Shown in pieces: positions 43,776-52,549 of a stretch of DNA of 64,000 nucleotides. Numbering within the stretch: position 1 is the stretch's first letter; each line of letters opens with the position of its first letter. The translations under genes and the position numbers were made by a program. The stretch is from Streptomyces sp. NBC_00443 (GTDB taxonomy: Bacteria > Actinomycetota > Actinomycetes > Streptomycetales > Streptomycetaceae). The stretch lies in assembly GCF_036014175.1 (NCBI RefSeq), contig NZ_CP107917.1, positions 8,928,001 through 8,992,000 on the forward strand. Reading direction: 5' to 3'. Below the pieces are notes generated by a model. The model saw only the letters and a list, made by a program, of their open reading frames with translations, was not told the origin of the DNA and ran no database searches.

Positions 43776-45090
43776 AGGCCGGTGCGCCGTGCGCGACGGG
43801 AAGCTCCCGCCCCAGGAGGGCGAGCGGGGACAGCGCCATGATCACCGGGGACAGCATCATGCCTGCCGCCGTCACCAGGAGACTTGTGCGCAGCCCCCAC
43901 TCCTCCGCGAGGAACCCGCCGAGCAGGGAACCGAGCGGGGTCAGTCCCCCGCCGACGAACGTGATCGTCGCGGCCGCGCGGCCCTGCATCCCGTCCGGAG
44001 TGACGGCCTGCCGGACGGCCATGACCGTGACATTCACCAGCTGGCCGCCGAACCCGAACACGAAGCCGATCGCAAGGAGTGCGGCGACCGTTGCGGCGGA
44101 GGAGCCGTGCAGCGCCGGCACCCACAGAAACGCGCCGTCGCCGAGTGCCGCCGCACCCACGAGCACCGCGCCATGACCGAAGCGGCTCGGCAGGCGCGCG
44201 GCCAGCAGTGAGCCCAGCAGCGCACCCGGTCCTGCCGCCGCAAGCGCCAGCCCTACGACGGTGCCCGACAGATGCAGTTCCCGCGGAAGGAAGAGCAGAT
44301 AGACGGTCATCATGGCCGCGAACGAGAACTGGAAGGCGGCTGAGGCCAGGCACACGGTCCGCAGCGCTGTACTGCCGGCGACGAAACGCAGGCCCTCATG
44401 GATTTGCCGCCAGACCCGAGGGGGGTGCGGGTGCCCCGGGCGGTCCGGGAGCGACTCGGATCGGCGGATTCGCCGGATCGACAGGAACGACAGCGCGAAG
44501 AACATCGCGCTGGAGGCGGCGGCAAGCGGCGCCGACAGCAGCGACACCAACGTGCCGCCGAGCGCGGGACCGCCGATCTGCGCCGCGGAACGGCTGCCCT
44601 CGAGCGCGCTGTTGCCCCGCACCAGTTGGTCGCGTTCCACCAGCCGTACGAGAGACGCCTGGTAGGCCACGTCGAAGAACACGGACAGGGCCCCGACGGC
44701 GAAGGCGAGCGCAAGGAGGAGGGGCAGGCCCAACCAGCCGCCGAAGCCGGCCAGGGCCGCGGCGGCCAGTGCCAGAGCCCGGCCGATGTCCGTGAGCACC
44801 ATGGTCGTGCGGGTCCGCCACCTGTCCACCCACGCGCCGACGAAGAGCGAGAGCAACAGGATCGGCGCCTGTCCCACCGCACGCAGGGCGCCCAGCTGGC
44901 CTGCACTGGCATGGAGCGTCAGGACGGCGAAGAGCGGCAGAACCACCAGACTTGCGTGTTCACCGAGTTGGGAGGCTGTCTGACCCAGCCAAAGTCTGCG
45001 GAAGTCGGGATTCCGCCACAGGCTCGACGGAGCAGGGCGACCGGAATCGGATACGCCGGAATCGGATGCGGGAGAGGAAGCGGACGGCAC
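43684..45090 (-). CDS. MFS transporter, overlapping arsM tail to tail
   Basis: A 468-residue MFS exporter (MefA/enterobactin-exporter-like branch): LWRNPDFRRLWLGQTASQLG, VGAWVDRWRTRTTMVLTD, FFDVAYQASLVRLVERDQLV and NSALEGSRSAAQIGGPALGG. GTG 45090 has AAGGGA upstream; the frame is also open to a GTG at 45138. The last 30 residues are Arg/Gly-rich and antisense to the arsM 3' end, so the true end may have been altered by a frameshift or rearrangement. Export of an arsenic species is possible from position only. The segments from 45091 to 45338 hold no gene. Confidence 0.83.
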   Translation of the reverse strand: MPSASSPASDSGVSDSGRPAPSSLWRNPDFRRLWLGQTASQLGEHASLVVLPLFAVLTLHASAGQLGALRAVGQAPILLLSLFVGAWVDRWRTRTTMVLTDIGRALALAAAALAGFGGWLGLPLLLALAFAVGALSVFFDVAYQASLVRLVERDQLVRGNSALEGSRSAAQIGGPALGGTLVSLLSAPLAAASSAMFFALSFLSIRRIRRSESLPDRPGHPHPPRVWRQIHEGLRFVAGSTALRTVCLASAAFQFSFAAMMTVYLLFLPRELHLSGTVVGLALAAAGPGALLGSLLAARLPSRFGHGAVLVGAAALGDGAFLWVPALHGSSAATVAALLAIGFVFGFGGQLVNVTVMAVRQAVTPDGMQGRAAATITFVGGGLTPLGSLLGGFLAEEWGLRTSLLVTAAGMMLSPVIMALSPLALLGRELPVAHGAPAFNSKGDSRRCGAWWRGRSRSASRRRPGGSG

Positions 45091-45338
45091 GGAGATCCCT
45101 TGGGTTGCCGACAACGAGGCCGTCACCCGGCGCACCACACGTGCGTCGAGGGTTCAGGCAGGGGAAGGCTCGCTGTGCCGCAACATCAAGGGCAGCACGC
45201 GATGACAGGCCGGAAACGGCCTACAACGTCAACGCGCGCCGGGAAGACCGACCATGTCTCAGCTCCTCGTGACTCACTCGCTGCACAGGACTCCAGCGGC
45301 GCATCGGCGCCTGTTCTTCAACCCCGGCGGACCGTTAC

Positions 45339-46094
45339 TCAGAACGTCCGCTTCAGCAGATCGAGCAACGCCGCCCAGTGCCGCTCGTCCGCGGCCTTGT
45401 CGTACGCGGCGGTGTCGGCCTGCGTGTATCCGTGGTGGGCGCCTTCGTAGACCTCGTAGCGGTGGCGGACGCCGGCCTCGGTGAGCGCGGCGGCGAGGCG
45501 CTCCATCTGCTCCCGAGGCATCGAGTGGTCCGCGTCGGCGTGGCCGAAGTACAGCTCCGCGGTGACGTGTTCGGCGGCCAGATGCGGGCTGTCCGGCGCG
45601 TCGGTCGCCAGCTGCCCGCCGTGGAAACCGGCCGCCGCGGCCACCCGCTCCGGGTAGGCACCGGCGGTGCGCAGGGCGAGCCGCGCGCCCATGCAGTAGC
45701 CGGTGAGGGCGACGGGACCGTCGGCGAACTCGGGCCGTTCGGCCATCCAGCGCAGATAGGCGCCGGCGTCGCGCACGGCGAGCTCGGGCGTCAGGGACTG
45801 CATGACCGGGCCGATGCTGTCGAACAGCCCGGGCCGCGTGGCGGGGTCGATGAACTCGGGCAGATCGAACACCGGGCTGCGCCCGTGCCGGTAGAAGACG
45901 TTCGGCACGAGGACCGCGTACCCGGCGCCGGCGAGCCGGTCGGCCATCGACCGCAGCTGCGGACGCAGCCCGAAGGCGTCCTGGTAGAGGAGGACGCCCG
46001 GCCGGGGAAGTCCGTCGCCCGGGTGGGCCAGGTAGGCGTCGGCTGCACCGTCCTCGGTGGGGACGTCCACGTCTGTTCCCTGTACGGAGGTCAT
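45339..46094 (-). CDS. Dienelactone hydrolase family protein
   Basis: A 251-residue alpha/beta hydrolase of the dienelactone hydrolase type: VLLYQDAFGLRPQLRSMADR, the nucleophile elbow GYCMGA with Cys134, the Asp in YFGHADADHS and the His in EGAHHGY (residues 217-222). All three triad positions are intact. It could cleave dienelactones or other strained esters in the cytosol. ATG 46094 follows GAGAGG. No ring-cleavage pathway genes lie nearby. Confidence 0.88.
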   Translation of the reverse strand: MTSVQGTDVDVPTEDGAADAYLAHPGDGLPRPGVLLYQDAFGLRPQLRSMADRLAGAGYAVLVPNVFYRHGRSPVFDLPEFIDPATRPGLFDSIGPVMQSLTPELAVRDAGAYLRWMAERPEFADGPVALTGYCMGARLALRTAGAYPERVAAAAGFHGGQLATDAPDSPHLAAEHVTAELYFGHADADHSMPREQMERLAAALTEAGVRHRYEVYEGAHHGYTQADTAAYDKAADERHWAALLDLLKRTF

Positions 46095-46217
46095 GCGGGT
46101 TGCCTCTCTGCGCGGTCCACGGCGAACGGGTCGCCGACCCGTCGGAACCGGGTCGCGCACATGGTTTCAGGCACCACACAAACGGGCTGCGGCACCCCCG
46201 CCCACTTGGGTACGGCT

Positions 46218-46838
46218 TTACTCGAACCGGGACGTGTCCCCCGCTCCCTTCCGCACGATCTCGGCCTCGCCGCCCGAGAAGTCGATCACCGTCGTCGGCT
46301 CGGTGCCGCAGTCCCCGGAGTCGACGACCGCGTCCAGCACGTGGTCGAGCCGGTCCTTGATCTCCCAGCCCTGAGTCATCGGCTCGTCCTCGTCGGGCAG
46401 CAGCAGCGTGCTGGACAGCAGCGGCTCCCCGAGCTCGGTGAGCAGCGCATGGGTGACGACGTGGTCCGGGATGCGCACGCCGACCGTCTTCTTCTTCGGG
46501 TGCTGGAGCATGCGCGGCACCTCCCTCGTCGCGGGCAGGATGAACGTGTAGCTGCCGGGCGTGGACGCCTTGATCGCGCGGAACACGTCGTTGTCGACCC
46601 GCACGAACTGGCCGAGCTGCGCGAAGTCCTGGCAGACCAGGGTGAAGTGGTGCCGGTCGTCCAGGCGGCGAATGGTCCGGATCCGGTCGATGCCGTCACG
46701 GCTGCCCAGCCGGCAGCCCAGCGCATAGCAGGAGTCCGTCGGATACGCGATGAGCGCACCGGCACGGACGCTGTCGGCGACCTGGGAGATGGTGCGCGGC
46801 TGAGGATTGTCGGGGTGCACGTCGAAATACTTCGCCAT
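46218..46838 (-). CDS. YciO/YrdC/Sua5 family protein (threonylcarbamoyl-AMP synthase-like)
   Basis: A 206-residue protein of the YrdC/Sua5/YciO fold: ALIAYPTDSCYALGCRLGS, IRRLDDRHHFTLVCQDFAQL, PGSYTFILPATREVPRML and KKKTVGVRIPDHVVT. The KRxxHHxT-type segment and the absence of a C-terminal Sua5 domain point to the YciO branch, whose role is less certain than the tRNA t6A enzyme. The ATG at 46838 starts with the typical MAKYFDVHP. Confidence 0.88.
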   Translation of the reverse strand: MAKYFDVHPDNPQPRTISQVADSVRAGALIAYPTDSCYALGCRLGSRDGIDRIRTIRRLDDRHHFTLVCQDFAQLGQFVRVDNDVFRAIKASTPGSYTFILPATREVPRMLQHPKKKTVGVRIPDHVVTHALLTELGEPLLSSTLLLPDEDEPMTQGWEIKDRLDHVLDAVVDSGDCGTEPTTVIDFSGGEAEIVRKGAGDTSRFE

Positions 46839-46978
46839 TCACCGAGCCTATGCCCTGGAGGCCATGCTGCTGCGCAGGCACCCGAATCGCTGCTGCGTCC
46901 ATGTATCGGTTCGGCTCGTCAGGCCGTCCGGCACCGTGTTGATGAGGGCATGTGAGGTAACGTCCCGGGCGGTATGCC

Positions 46979-48544
46979 ATGAGTGACGTGCAGGGCGAGG
47001 TGAAGGCCTACATGGCTGGCAGAGAGGACGGGGTCCGTCAGACGGGGGCGAGGAGCGGAGAGGCCTCCGCGTGGGCGGAGGAGTTGCTGGACCACCTGCG
47101 GCCGAACGGACGGGACGTCGGCCGGGTCGTCGCCTGGCTCGCCGACGCCGTGCAGGGCACCGCCTCGCTGCAGGACGACACGGGCGCGCTGCTCGCGGGC
47201 ACGCCGGTGGACGTGGACGACGACCTCGTGGCGGCCGTCGCCGCCGGCCGGATCGCGTCGGCCGCCTGGGAAGGCCAGGGCCGGCACCTCCGTATGGTGC
47301 GGGTGTCGTACCCGAACCCGACGTCGGCGGGCGTGATCGCGGTGTCGCGCGAGACCCCCTTCGACCGGCGCAGCTCCGACATCGTCACGCACACCGTCCG
47401 GGTCATCGAACTGCTGCTGAAGGCGGGCGAGACGACCGCCGCCGGGCGGCGGCTCGAACGGGCGACGTCCGATCTGCGGCTGGCGATCCTGCAGTTGCTG
47501 ATGGTGGAGGACACCGTCTCGGCGCGGCGCGTCGCCGCGGGACTGTGGCCCGGTCTGCTGGACACGGACTCCGCCTGTGTCTACGTCGTCGAGTGCACCG
47601 TCGAGGAGCGCGACCGGCTCGCCGGGGAGTGCATCGACGCGACGGGCGAGCGGGCGCTGGTCGTGCTCTGCCCGGCGGTGGACGAGCACGTCATCGTCGT
47701 CACGCCCGGCGAGGCCGAGGCCCGGGAACTGCGGACGCTGATCAGCCCCCGCCCGCGTACGTTCCTCGGCGGCAGCGCCCGGCAGAGTCTGGCCCGCACG
47801 GCCACCGCGTACGGGCAGGCGGTGAGCGCGCTGGCCGTGGCGCACTTCCGGCCCGGGAAGGCCGCGGTCTACGCCGAACGCACCCACCCCGAGCGCCTGA
47901 TCGACCCGGCGCCCCTGCGCGGCTGGGCGGCCAGTGTCCTGCACCCGCTCGACACCCTGGCGCACCACACCCGCGCGGAACTGCTCGCCACCACCCGGCT
48001 GGGCCTGGAGTTCACGGCCGTGAGCGCCGCCAAGGTCCTCGGCGTCAGCCGCAACACCGTCCGCGCCCGTATGGAACGCGTGGAAGCCCTGCTGCGTACG
48101 GACTTCTCCGACGTGACCGCCCGTGCCGTGGTCCACCTGGCGCTCAACACCCAGGTGAGCCTTGCGGACGCACCCGACGCCGACGGTTCCGCGGCAGCGG
48201 CTCAGGCCTCGCTGTGCGACCTGCTGTCCGGGCCCGCCCTGCGCACCTGGGCGCAGGACGTGCTCGCGCGCCTGGAGGACGACACACGTGACCTGCGCCG
48301 GACCCTGCGCACCTGGATCGCCGAGGGCGGCAACGCCGAACGTGCCGCGCAGACCCTCGGCGTGCACGCCCAGACCGTCCGCGAGCACGTCCGCAGCGCG
48401 GAACCCGTGCTGGAACGCCAGCTCCTCGCCGGCGGCAGCGACCTGTACGAGGTCGTCCTGGCCCATCTTGCGGTGGGTGATCTGGATCAGCCCGCCCTGC
48501 CCGCGCCGAAACCGGGCCTTCCGGACTCACTTGTGCACAGGTGA
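46979..48544 (+). CDS. PucR/CdaR-like regulator with two C-terminal helix-turn-helices
   Basis: A 521-residue regulator. The N-terminal 180 residues look GAF-like (ASLQDDTGALLAGTPVDV ... GVIAVSRETPFDRRSSD), the middle resembles the GGDEF-like linker of PucR proteins, and two helix-turn-helix units end the protein: AVSAAKVLGVSRNTVRARME and ERAAQTLGVHAQTVREHVRS. One such unit is usual. It converges on the conservon P450 genes across 126 bases. A link with the conservon is suggested by position only. Confidence 0.8.
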   Translation: MSDVQGEVKAYMAGREDGVRQTGARSGEASAWAEELLDHLRPNGRDVGRVVAWLADAVQGTASLQDDTGALLAGTPVDVDDDLVAAVAAGRIASAAWEGQGRHLRMVRVSYPNPTSAGVIAVSRETPFDRRSSDIVTHTVRVIELLLKAGETTAAGRRLERATSDLRLAILQLLMVEDTVSARRVAAGLWPGLLDTDSACVYVVECTVEERDRLAGECIDATGERALVVLCPAVDEHVIVVTPGEAEARELRTLISPRPRTFLGGSARQSLARTATAYGQAVSALAVAHFRPGKAAVYAERTHPERLIDPAPLRGWAASVLHPLDTLAHHTRAELLATTRLGLEFTAVSAAKVLGVSRNTVRARMERVEALLRTDFSDVTARAVVHLALNTQVSLADAPDADGSAAAAQASLCDLLSGPALRTWAQDVLARLEDDTRDLRRTLRTWIAEGGNAERAAQTLGVHAQTVREHVRSAEPVLERQLLAGGSDLYEVVLAHLAVGDLDQPALPAPKPGLPDSLVHR

Positions 48545-48670
48545 GTCCGCAGGGCGGCACATCGGGCACGGATGCGATACCCAAGGCCTCCGCCGTCGAC
48601 GTAGGTTCGACTTCCCGCGGGGGCACGACCGGAACGGGGGACCGGTCGCGTCCCCGCGCGCGAGGCCGGT

Positions 48671-49921
48671 TCAGGCCCGCAGCCGCACCGGGATCTCCTG
48701 CCATCCGAACGCGATGAACGACGGCACCTGACGCAGCTCGTCCGCGCCGACGGCCGGCTGCAGGCCGGGGAAGCGGTCGAAGAGGGCGGGCAACGCCGTC
48801 AGCGCTTCGACGCGGGCCAGCGGCGCCCCGATGCACCGATGCACCCCGATCCCGAACGCCAGATGGTCCTCGGCCCCGCGCGACGCGTCGAAGCTGTCCG
48901 CGTCCGGCCCGTAGTGCACGGGGTCCAGCCCGGCGGCGGCGTACGTGGTGATGATGGCGTCCCCGGCGGCAATGGTCACGTCGCCCACCTCGATGTCTGT
49001 CACGGCGAACCGCAGCGGGAGGGACGCGATCGACGGATGCACCCGAAGCGTCTCGTCGATCACCGCGTCCCAGCCGATCTCCCCGGCGCGTACGGCGGCC
49101 AGCTGCTCGGGGTGGGTCAGAAGGGCGACGACCGCGTTGCCGATGAGATTGACGGTCGTCTCGAACCCGGCACCGATCACCAGCAGCAGCGTGTACAGAA
49201 GCTCCTCGTCGCTGAGGCGGTCACCGTCCTCGTCGCGCACCCGGATCAGCTCGGTCGTCAGATCGTCCCCGGGATGCTCGCTGCGATGGGCGATCAACGC
49301 CCCCAGCACCGTGCCGATCTGCTGCTGCACGAACGCGGCGTGCTCCGGGCTCGGGTCGGAGGTGTCCATGATGGCCGCGATGAGCTGGGCGGTGTCCTCC
49401 CGCAGCTCCTCGGGCACACCGAACAGTTCGCAGATCATCCGCATCGGCAGCGGGTGGGCGAACGCGGCCTTCAGGTCGACGACCGCGCCGCTCGCGTCGT
49501 CCGCGCCCGCCTTGTCGAGCGCGTCGAGCAGTTCCGCGGTGATCGCCTCCACCCGCGGTCGCATCTTCTCCGTGCGCCGCTGGGTGAAGCTCGGCGCGAC
49601 CAGCCTGCGCAGCCGCGTGTGGTCGGCGCCGTACGTCGACAGCATGTTGATCACGCCGACCCAGCCCAGGATCCAGCCCCAGGAGGGGTGTTCGCCGATC
49701 TCGGGCCACAGCCGCCAGTGCTGTCGGGGATCCTTGCTGACCCGCGGGTCGAGGATGAGTCCCTTGAGGGTGTCGTAGCCCGTGGGCGCCCACGCGGGGA
49801 TGCCGCCCGGCAGCTCCACGGGCACGATCGGGCCGAGGGCGCGCAGCCGGGTGCTCTCGGTGGCGATGTCGGCGCCGAACGGGTCGATGGCGACACGGTC
49901 GGTGCGGTCGGTCACGGTCAC
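48671..49921 (-). CDS. cvnF: Cytochrome P450, CYP154-like conservon member
   Basis: A 416-residue soluble P450. It has the I-helix VIGAGFETTVNLIGN, the K-helix EXXR as ETLR and the heme loop LAFGIGVHRCIGAPLAR with the Cys ligand. GTG 49921 overlaps the stop codon of the preceding P450 gene (GTGA), with CAGGAG upstream. In streptomycete conservons a CYP154 enzyme is normally paired with a CYP157 protein, as seen here. It is the last gene of the cvn operon; the symbol is assigned by order. It should hydroxylate a small lipophilic molecule, identity unknown. Confidence 0.87.
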   Translation of the reverse strand: MTVTDRTDRVAIDPFGADIATESTRLRALGPIVPVELPGGIPAWAPTGYDTLKGLILDPRVSKDPRQHWRLWPEIGEHPSWGWILGWVGVINMLSTYGADHTRLRRLVAPSFTQRRTEKMRPRVEAITAELLDALDKAGADDASGAVVDLKAAFAHPLPMRMICELFGVPEELREDTAQLIAAIMDTSDPSPEHAAFVQQQIGTVLGALIAHRSEHPGDDLTTELIRVRDEDGDRLSDEELLYTLLLVIGAGFETTVNLIGNAVVALLTHPEQLAAVRAGEIGWDAVIDETLRVHPSIASLPLRFAVTDIEVGDVTIAAGDAIITTYAAAGLDPVHYGPDADSFDASRGAEDHLAFGIGVHRCIGAPLARVEALTALPALFDRFPGLQPAVGADELRQVPSFIAFGWQEIPVRLRA

Positions 49922-51108
49922 GACGGAACTCCTGGGTGGTCGGGGGAGCGAGGGCTGAACCGGACGGGCAGCGAGGTCAGCGAGCGGTGGAAGGGGCCGG
50001 GCCGCCAGGTCAGGCGAGCCCGGGGCAGGACCGGCTCCAGGTCGGGCAGCCACTGGGTGAGCCGTTCGATCGCCTCGGTGGCGATCAGCAGCGTGTGCTG
50101 CCGGACCGGGCAGGAGTGCGGGCCCGCCGACCACGACAGGTGTGAGGCGTCCTTGGGGTGGCGTCCGCCGGTGACCTCCTCCTCGGCGAAGTGCGCGAGC
50201 GCCCCGTAGGAGACGACGACCGGCACCGCGGACCTGATCCATGTGCCGTGGAACGACACGGGGTTGCGGGCGTAGTGGATGCCGTAGTTGGCGAGCGGCG
50301 TCTCGTGATGGAGGACCTCCACGACCGCGTCCATCACGGGGCGGGCGCCGCTGGTGAGGGTGGAGTAGTAGAGCGGGTTGCCGAGGATGCGGGAGAGCGC
50401 GTTCGACACCAGGTTGGCCGTCGGCTCGTGCCCGGCGCCGAGGGTGAGGAACACCTGCCAGGTGACCTCCTCGGGGGTGAGCCCGGCGGGGTGGTCCAGG
50501 AGCCGGCTCGGCAGGTCGTCGCCCCGCCGCTCGGCCTTGGCGGCGATCAGCTCCAGTACGTAACCGCCGAACTCCGCCTCACCCTCGGCCGCTTCCGCGC
50601 CGCCCTCCATCAGCTTGCCCAGCGCGGCGTTGAGCCGGTCGCTCTGGCTGTCGGGCAGTCCGAAGAGACTGTTGAACACCAGCGCCATCAGCGGCCGGGT
50701 GAACTCGGCCACCAGATCGGCCTCGCCCTTCGGCCCGAACCGGCCCACCAGCACCCGTACGGCCCGGTGCACGCGCGCCCGCAGGTCGTGCGGCTCGATC
50801 AGGTCGAAGGTGTCGATCAGCGAGGTGCGGTAGCGGACATGGGCCTCGCCGTCGGCGAACAGCGTGTTGGGCCGCCAGCGCATCATGCCGAGGATCGGCG
50901 AGTCGTCGGCGACCGTGGCCTCCCAGGGCCGCGGGTCGTGCGAGAACGTGTCCGTGTCGTGCAGCAGATCCAGCGCCGCCCGCCGGTCGGTGACGACGTA
51001 CGCTGGCACACCCGGCGCCAACTCCGCCCAGCCGACCGGGCCCTGGGCACGAAGGGACTCGTAGTAGCGGTACGGATCCAGCGCGAAGCCGTCCTCCCAC
51101 AGCCGCAC
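49918..51108 (-). CDS. cvnE: Cytochrome P450, CYP157-like conservon member lacking EXXR
   Basis: A 396-residue P450. The I-helix is GAGHEPTANLV, but the K-helix reads EVLH where EXXR should be, and the heme loop is LSWSAGPHSCPVRQ with Trp for Phe and Pro for Gly around the Cys ligand. Loss of the EXXR Arg is a known mark of CYP157. The only in-frame start is GTG 51108, yet upstream codons still read P450-like (DRQTFSRSAP). The ideal coupled start, GTG 51155 with GGAGG, lies in another frame. One missing C in the CCCC run would join them, so the annotated N-terminus is probably too short. Confidence 0.82.
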   Translation of the reverse strand: MRLWEDGFALDPYRYYESLRAQGPVGWAELAPGVPAYVVTDRRAALDLLHDTDTFSHDPRPWEATVADDSPILGMMRWRPNTLFADGEAHVRYRTSLIDTFDLIEPHDLRARVHRAVRVLVGRFGPKGEADLVAEFTRPLMALVFNSLFGLPDSQSDRLNAALGKLMEGGAEAAEGEAEFGGYVLELIAAKAERRGDDLPSRLLDHPAGLTPEEVTWQVFLTLGAGHEPTANLVSNALSRILGNPLYYSTLTSGARPVMDAVVEVLHHETPLANYGIHYARNPVSFHGTWIRSAVPVVVSYGALAHFAEEEVTGGRHPKDASHLSWSAGPHSCPVRQHTLLIATEAIERLTQWLPDLEPVLPRARLTWRPGPFHRSLTSLPVRFSPRSPDHPGVPS

Positions 51109-51151
51109 GGGGGCGGAGCGCGAGAAGGTCTGCCGGTCGGGGAGTGGGTGG

Positions 51152-51796
51152 TCACCGGTCCTCCGGAACGTGACGGTCGATCAGGTGCTGGACCAGCGCG
51201 AGCAGCGCGTCGACGGACGAGTCGGCGTCCCGCGCGTCACAGGTCACCATGGGTGTGCCGGCCTCCAGGTCCAGGGCGGCGCGCAGCTGTTCCTCGGTGT
51301 GGTGCCGGGGCGCGTCCGGAAAGGCGTTGAAGGCGATCGCGTACGGCAGTCCCGTCTCCTCCACCAGCCCCAGCACGTCGAACGACGCGTCGATCCGCCG
51401 GCTGTCGACCAGGATCAGGGCGCCCAGCGCGCCGTACGCGATGTCGTCCCACAGCGCCCGGAACCGTTCCTGCCCGGGCGTGCCGAACAGGTACAGCACC
51501 ACCCCGCCGGGCAGGCTGATCCGGCCGAAGTCGACGGCGACGGTGGTCGTTGTCTTGTCCCGCACCCCGGCGAGATCGTCCACCTGCGCGGACGCCTCGC
51601 TGAGCGGCTCCTCGGTGTGCAGGGGCCGGATCTCGGAGACGGAGTCGATCAGGGTCGTCTTGCCCACGCCGAAGGGACCGGCGACCAGGATCTTGACCAG
51701 GTCGCGGGCGGTGTCGGGCAGGTGGATGTCCGCGGCCGGGTCTGCGGTGCCGGGGACGCCGGTGTCACGGGTTGTGCTTGAGGGCGCGAAGGCCAT
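51152..51796 (-). CDS. cvnD: Conservon small GTPase (CvnD)
   Basis: A 214-residue Ras-like GTP-binding protein. P-loop GPFGVGKTT at 40-48, switch Thr in KTTTTVAVDFG, G3 as FGTPGQERF and a late TCDARD region in the G4/G5 position. CvnD proteins act with the roadblock and DUF742 proteins below a membrane kinase-like protein. Its 5' end overlaps cvnC by 32 bases, the usual arrangement in conservons. An N-terminal 30-residue tail precedes the G domain. Confidence 0.92.
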   Translation of the reverse strand: MAFAPSSTTRDTGVPGTADPAADIHLPDTARDLVKILVAGPFGVGKTTLIDSVSEIRPLHTEEPLSEASAQVDDLAGVRDKTTTTVAVDFGRISLPGGVVLYLFGTPGQERFRALWDDIAYGALGALILVDSRRIDASFDVLGLVEETGLPYAIAFNAFPDAPRHHTEEQLRAALDLEAGTPMVTCDARDADSSVDALLALVQHLIDRHVPEDR

Positions 51797-52130
51797 CGGC
51801 CACTCTCTTCAGCAAGTCGGGGTCGAAGCGTCCGGCGGGCGGGATCGGCGCACGGGCCAGCGCCAGGTCGCGGTCGACGAGTTCGGCCGCCAGCACACGC
51901 ACCGCGGACACCGGCAGCCGCAGCAGCGCCGCGGCCTCCACGACCGTCAGCGAACCGGCGTCCAGGGCTTCCAGCAGGGCGAGTTGGGCGGCCGGCAGAC
52001 CGGTCGGCGCGGGGGTGCCGGTGCCCGTGAGCACCGACAGCCGCTCCAGCTGGGGCCGGCTCGGCCGGGCCACACCGCCGGTGGACAGATACGCGGGAAC
52101 GAGGGGACGGCCGCCAGGGCGGCCCGTCAT
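51765..52130 (-). CDS. cvnC: DUF742 protein of the conservon (CvnC)
   Basis: A 121-residue DUF742 protein: GGRPLVPAYLSTGGVARPSR, a helix-turn-helix-like core (LVEAAALLRLPVSAVRVLAA type, here LTVVEAAALLRLPVSAVRVL) and the conserved ending ERVADGLRALKH, seen as LKRVADGLRALKHNP. Its ATG overlaps the cvnB stop (ATGA). It is thought to work in the signalling complex formed by conservon proteins; the exact role is unknown. Confidence 0.9.
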   Translation of the reverse strand: MTGRPGGRPLVPAYLSTGGVARPSRPQLERLSVLTGTGTPAPTGLPAAQLALLEALDAGSLTVVEAAALLRLPVSAVRVLAAELVDRDLALARAPIPPAGRFDPDLLKRVADGLRALKHNP

Positions 52131-52549
52131 GCCCGTGCGTCGCCGTCGCCGCCTCGGGGCGCGGCGGCCATCGCCTTCTCGCCCAGCCGCGCCACCTGCG
52201 AGTGCACCCGGTGTGCGAGCAGGTCCAGGCGCACCTCCTCGTCCCCGTAGGCGGCCACGCAGGTGCCGTGGTCCGTCGGCACGATGAGCACGTACCCGTG
52301 GTCCGACTCGATCACCACCTGCCGTACCTCGGCGCCCTCCCGGTCGGCGAACGCGGCTGCCGCCGTCCGGCACGCCGCCTGCACGGTGCTGGTGATCGCG
52401 GCCACCCGCTCGGCCGAGGGCCGGGTGAGCGCGTCGGTGTATCCGGTCACCAGTCCGTCCCGCGTGAGCAGCACGGCGGCGACCACGTGCGGCACCTGCA
52501 GGATCGGTTCGAGCACCCACGCCGTGTCTCCCGTGTCGCGGCTGGTCAT
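52127..52549 (-). CDS. cvnB: Roadblock/LC7 domain protein (CvnB)
   Basis: A 140-residue roadblock/LC7 protein, likely a GTPase-activating partner of CvnD. It shows the dimer-fold pattern HVVAAVLLTRDGLVTGYTD, ERVAAITSTVQAACRTAAAAF, QVVIESDHGYVLIVPTDHGT and LDLLAHRVHSQVARLG. Both ends overlap neighbours by ATGA, consistent with translation from one polycistronic message. Confidence 0.92.
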   Translation of the reverse strand: MTSRDTGDTAWVLEPILQVPHVVAAVLLTRDGLVTGYTDALTRPSAERVAAITSTVQAACRTAAAAFADREGAEVRQVVIESDHGYVLIVPTDHGTCVAAYGDEEVRLDLLAHRVHSQVARLGEKAMAAAPRGGDGDARA

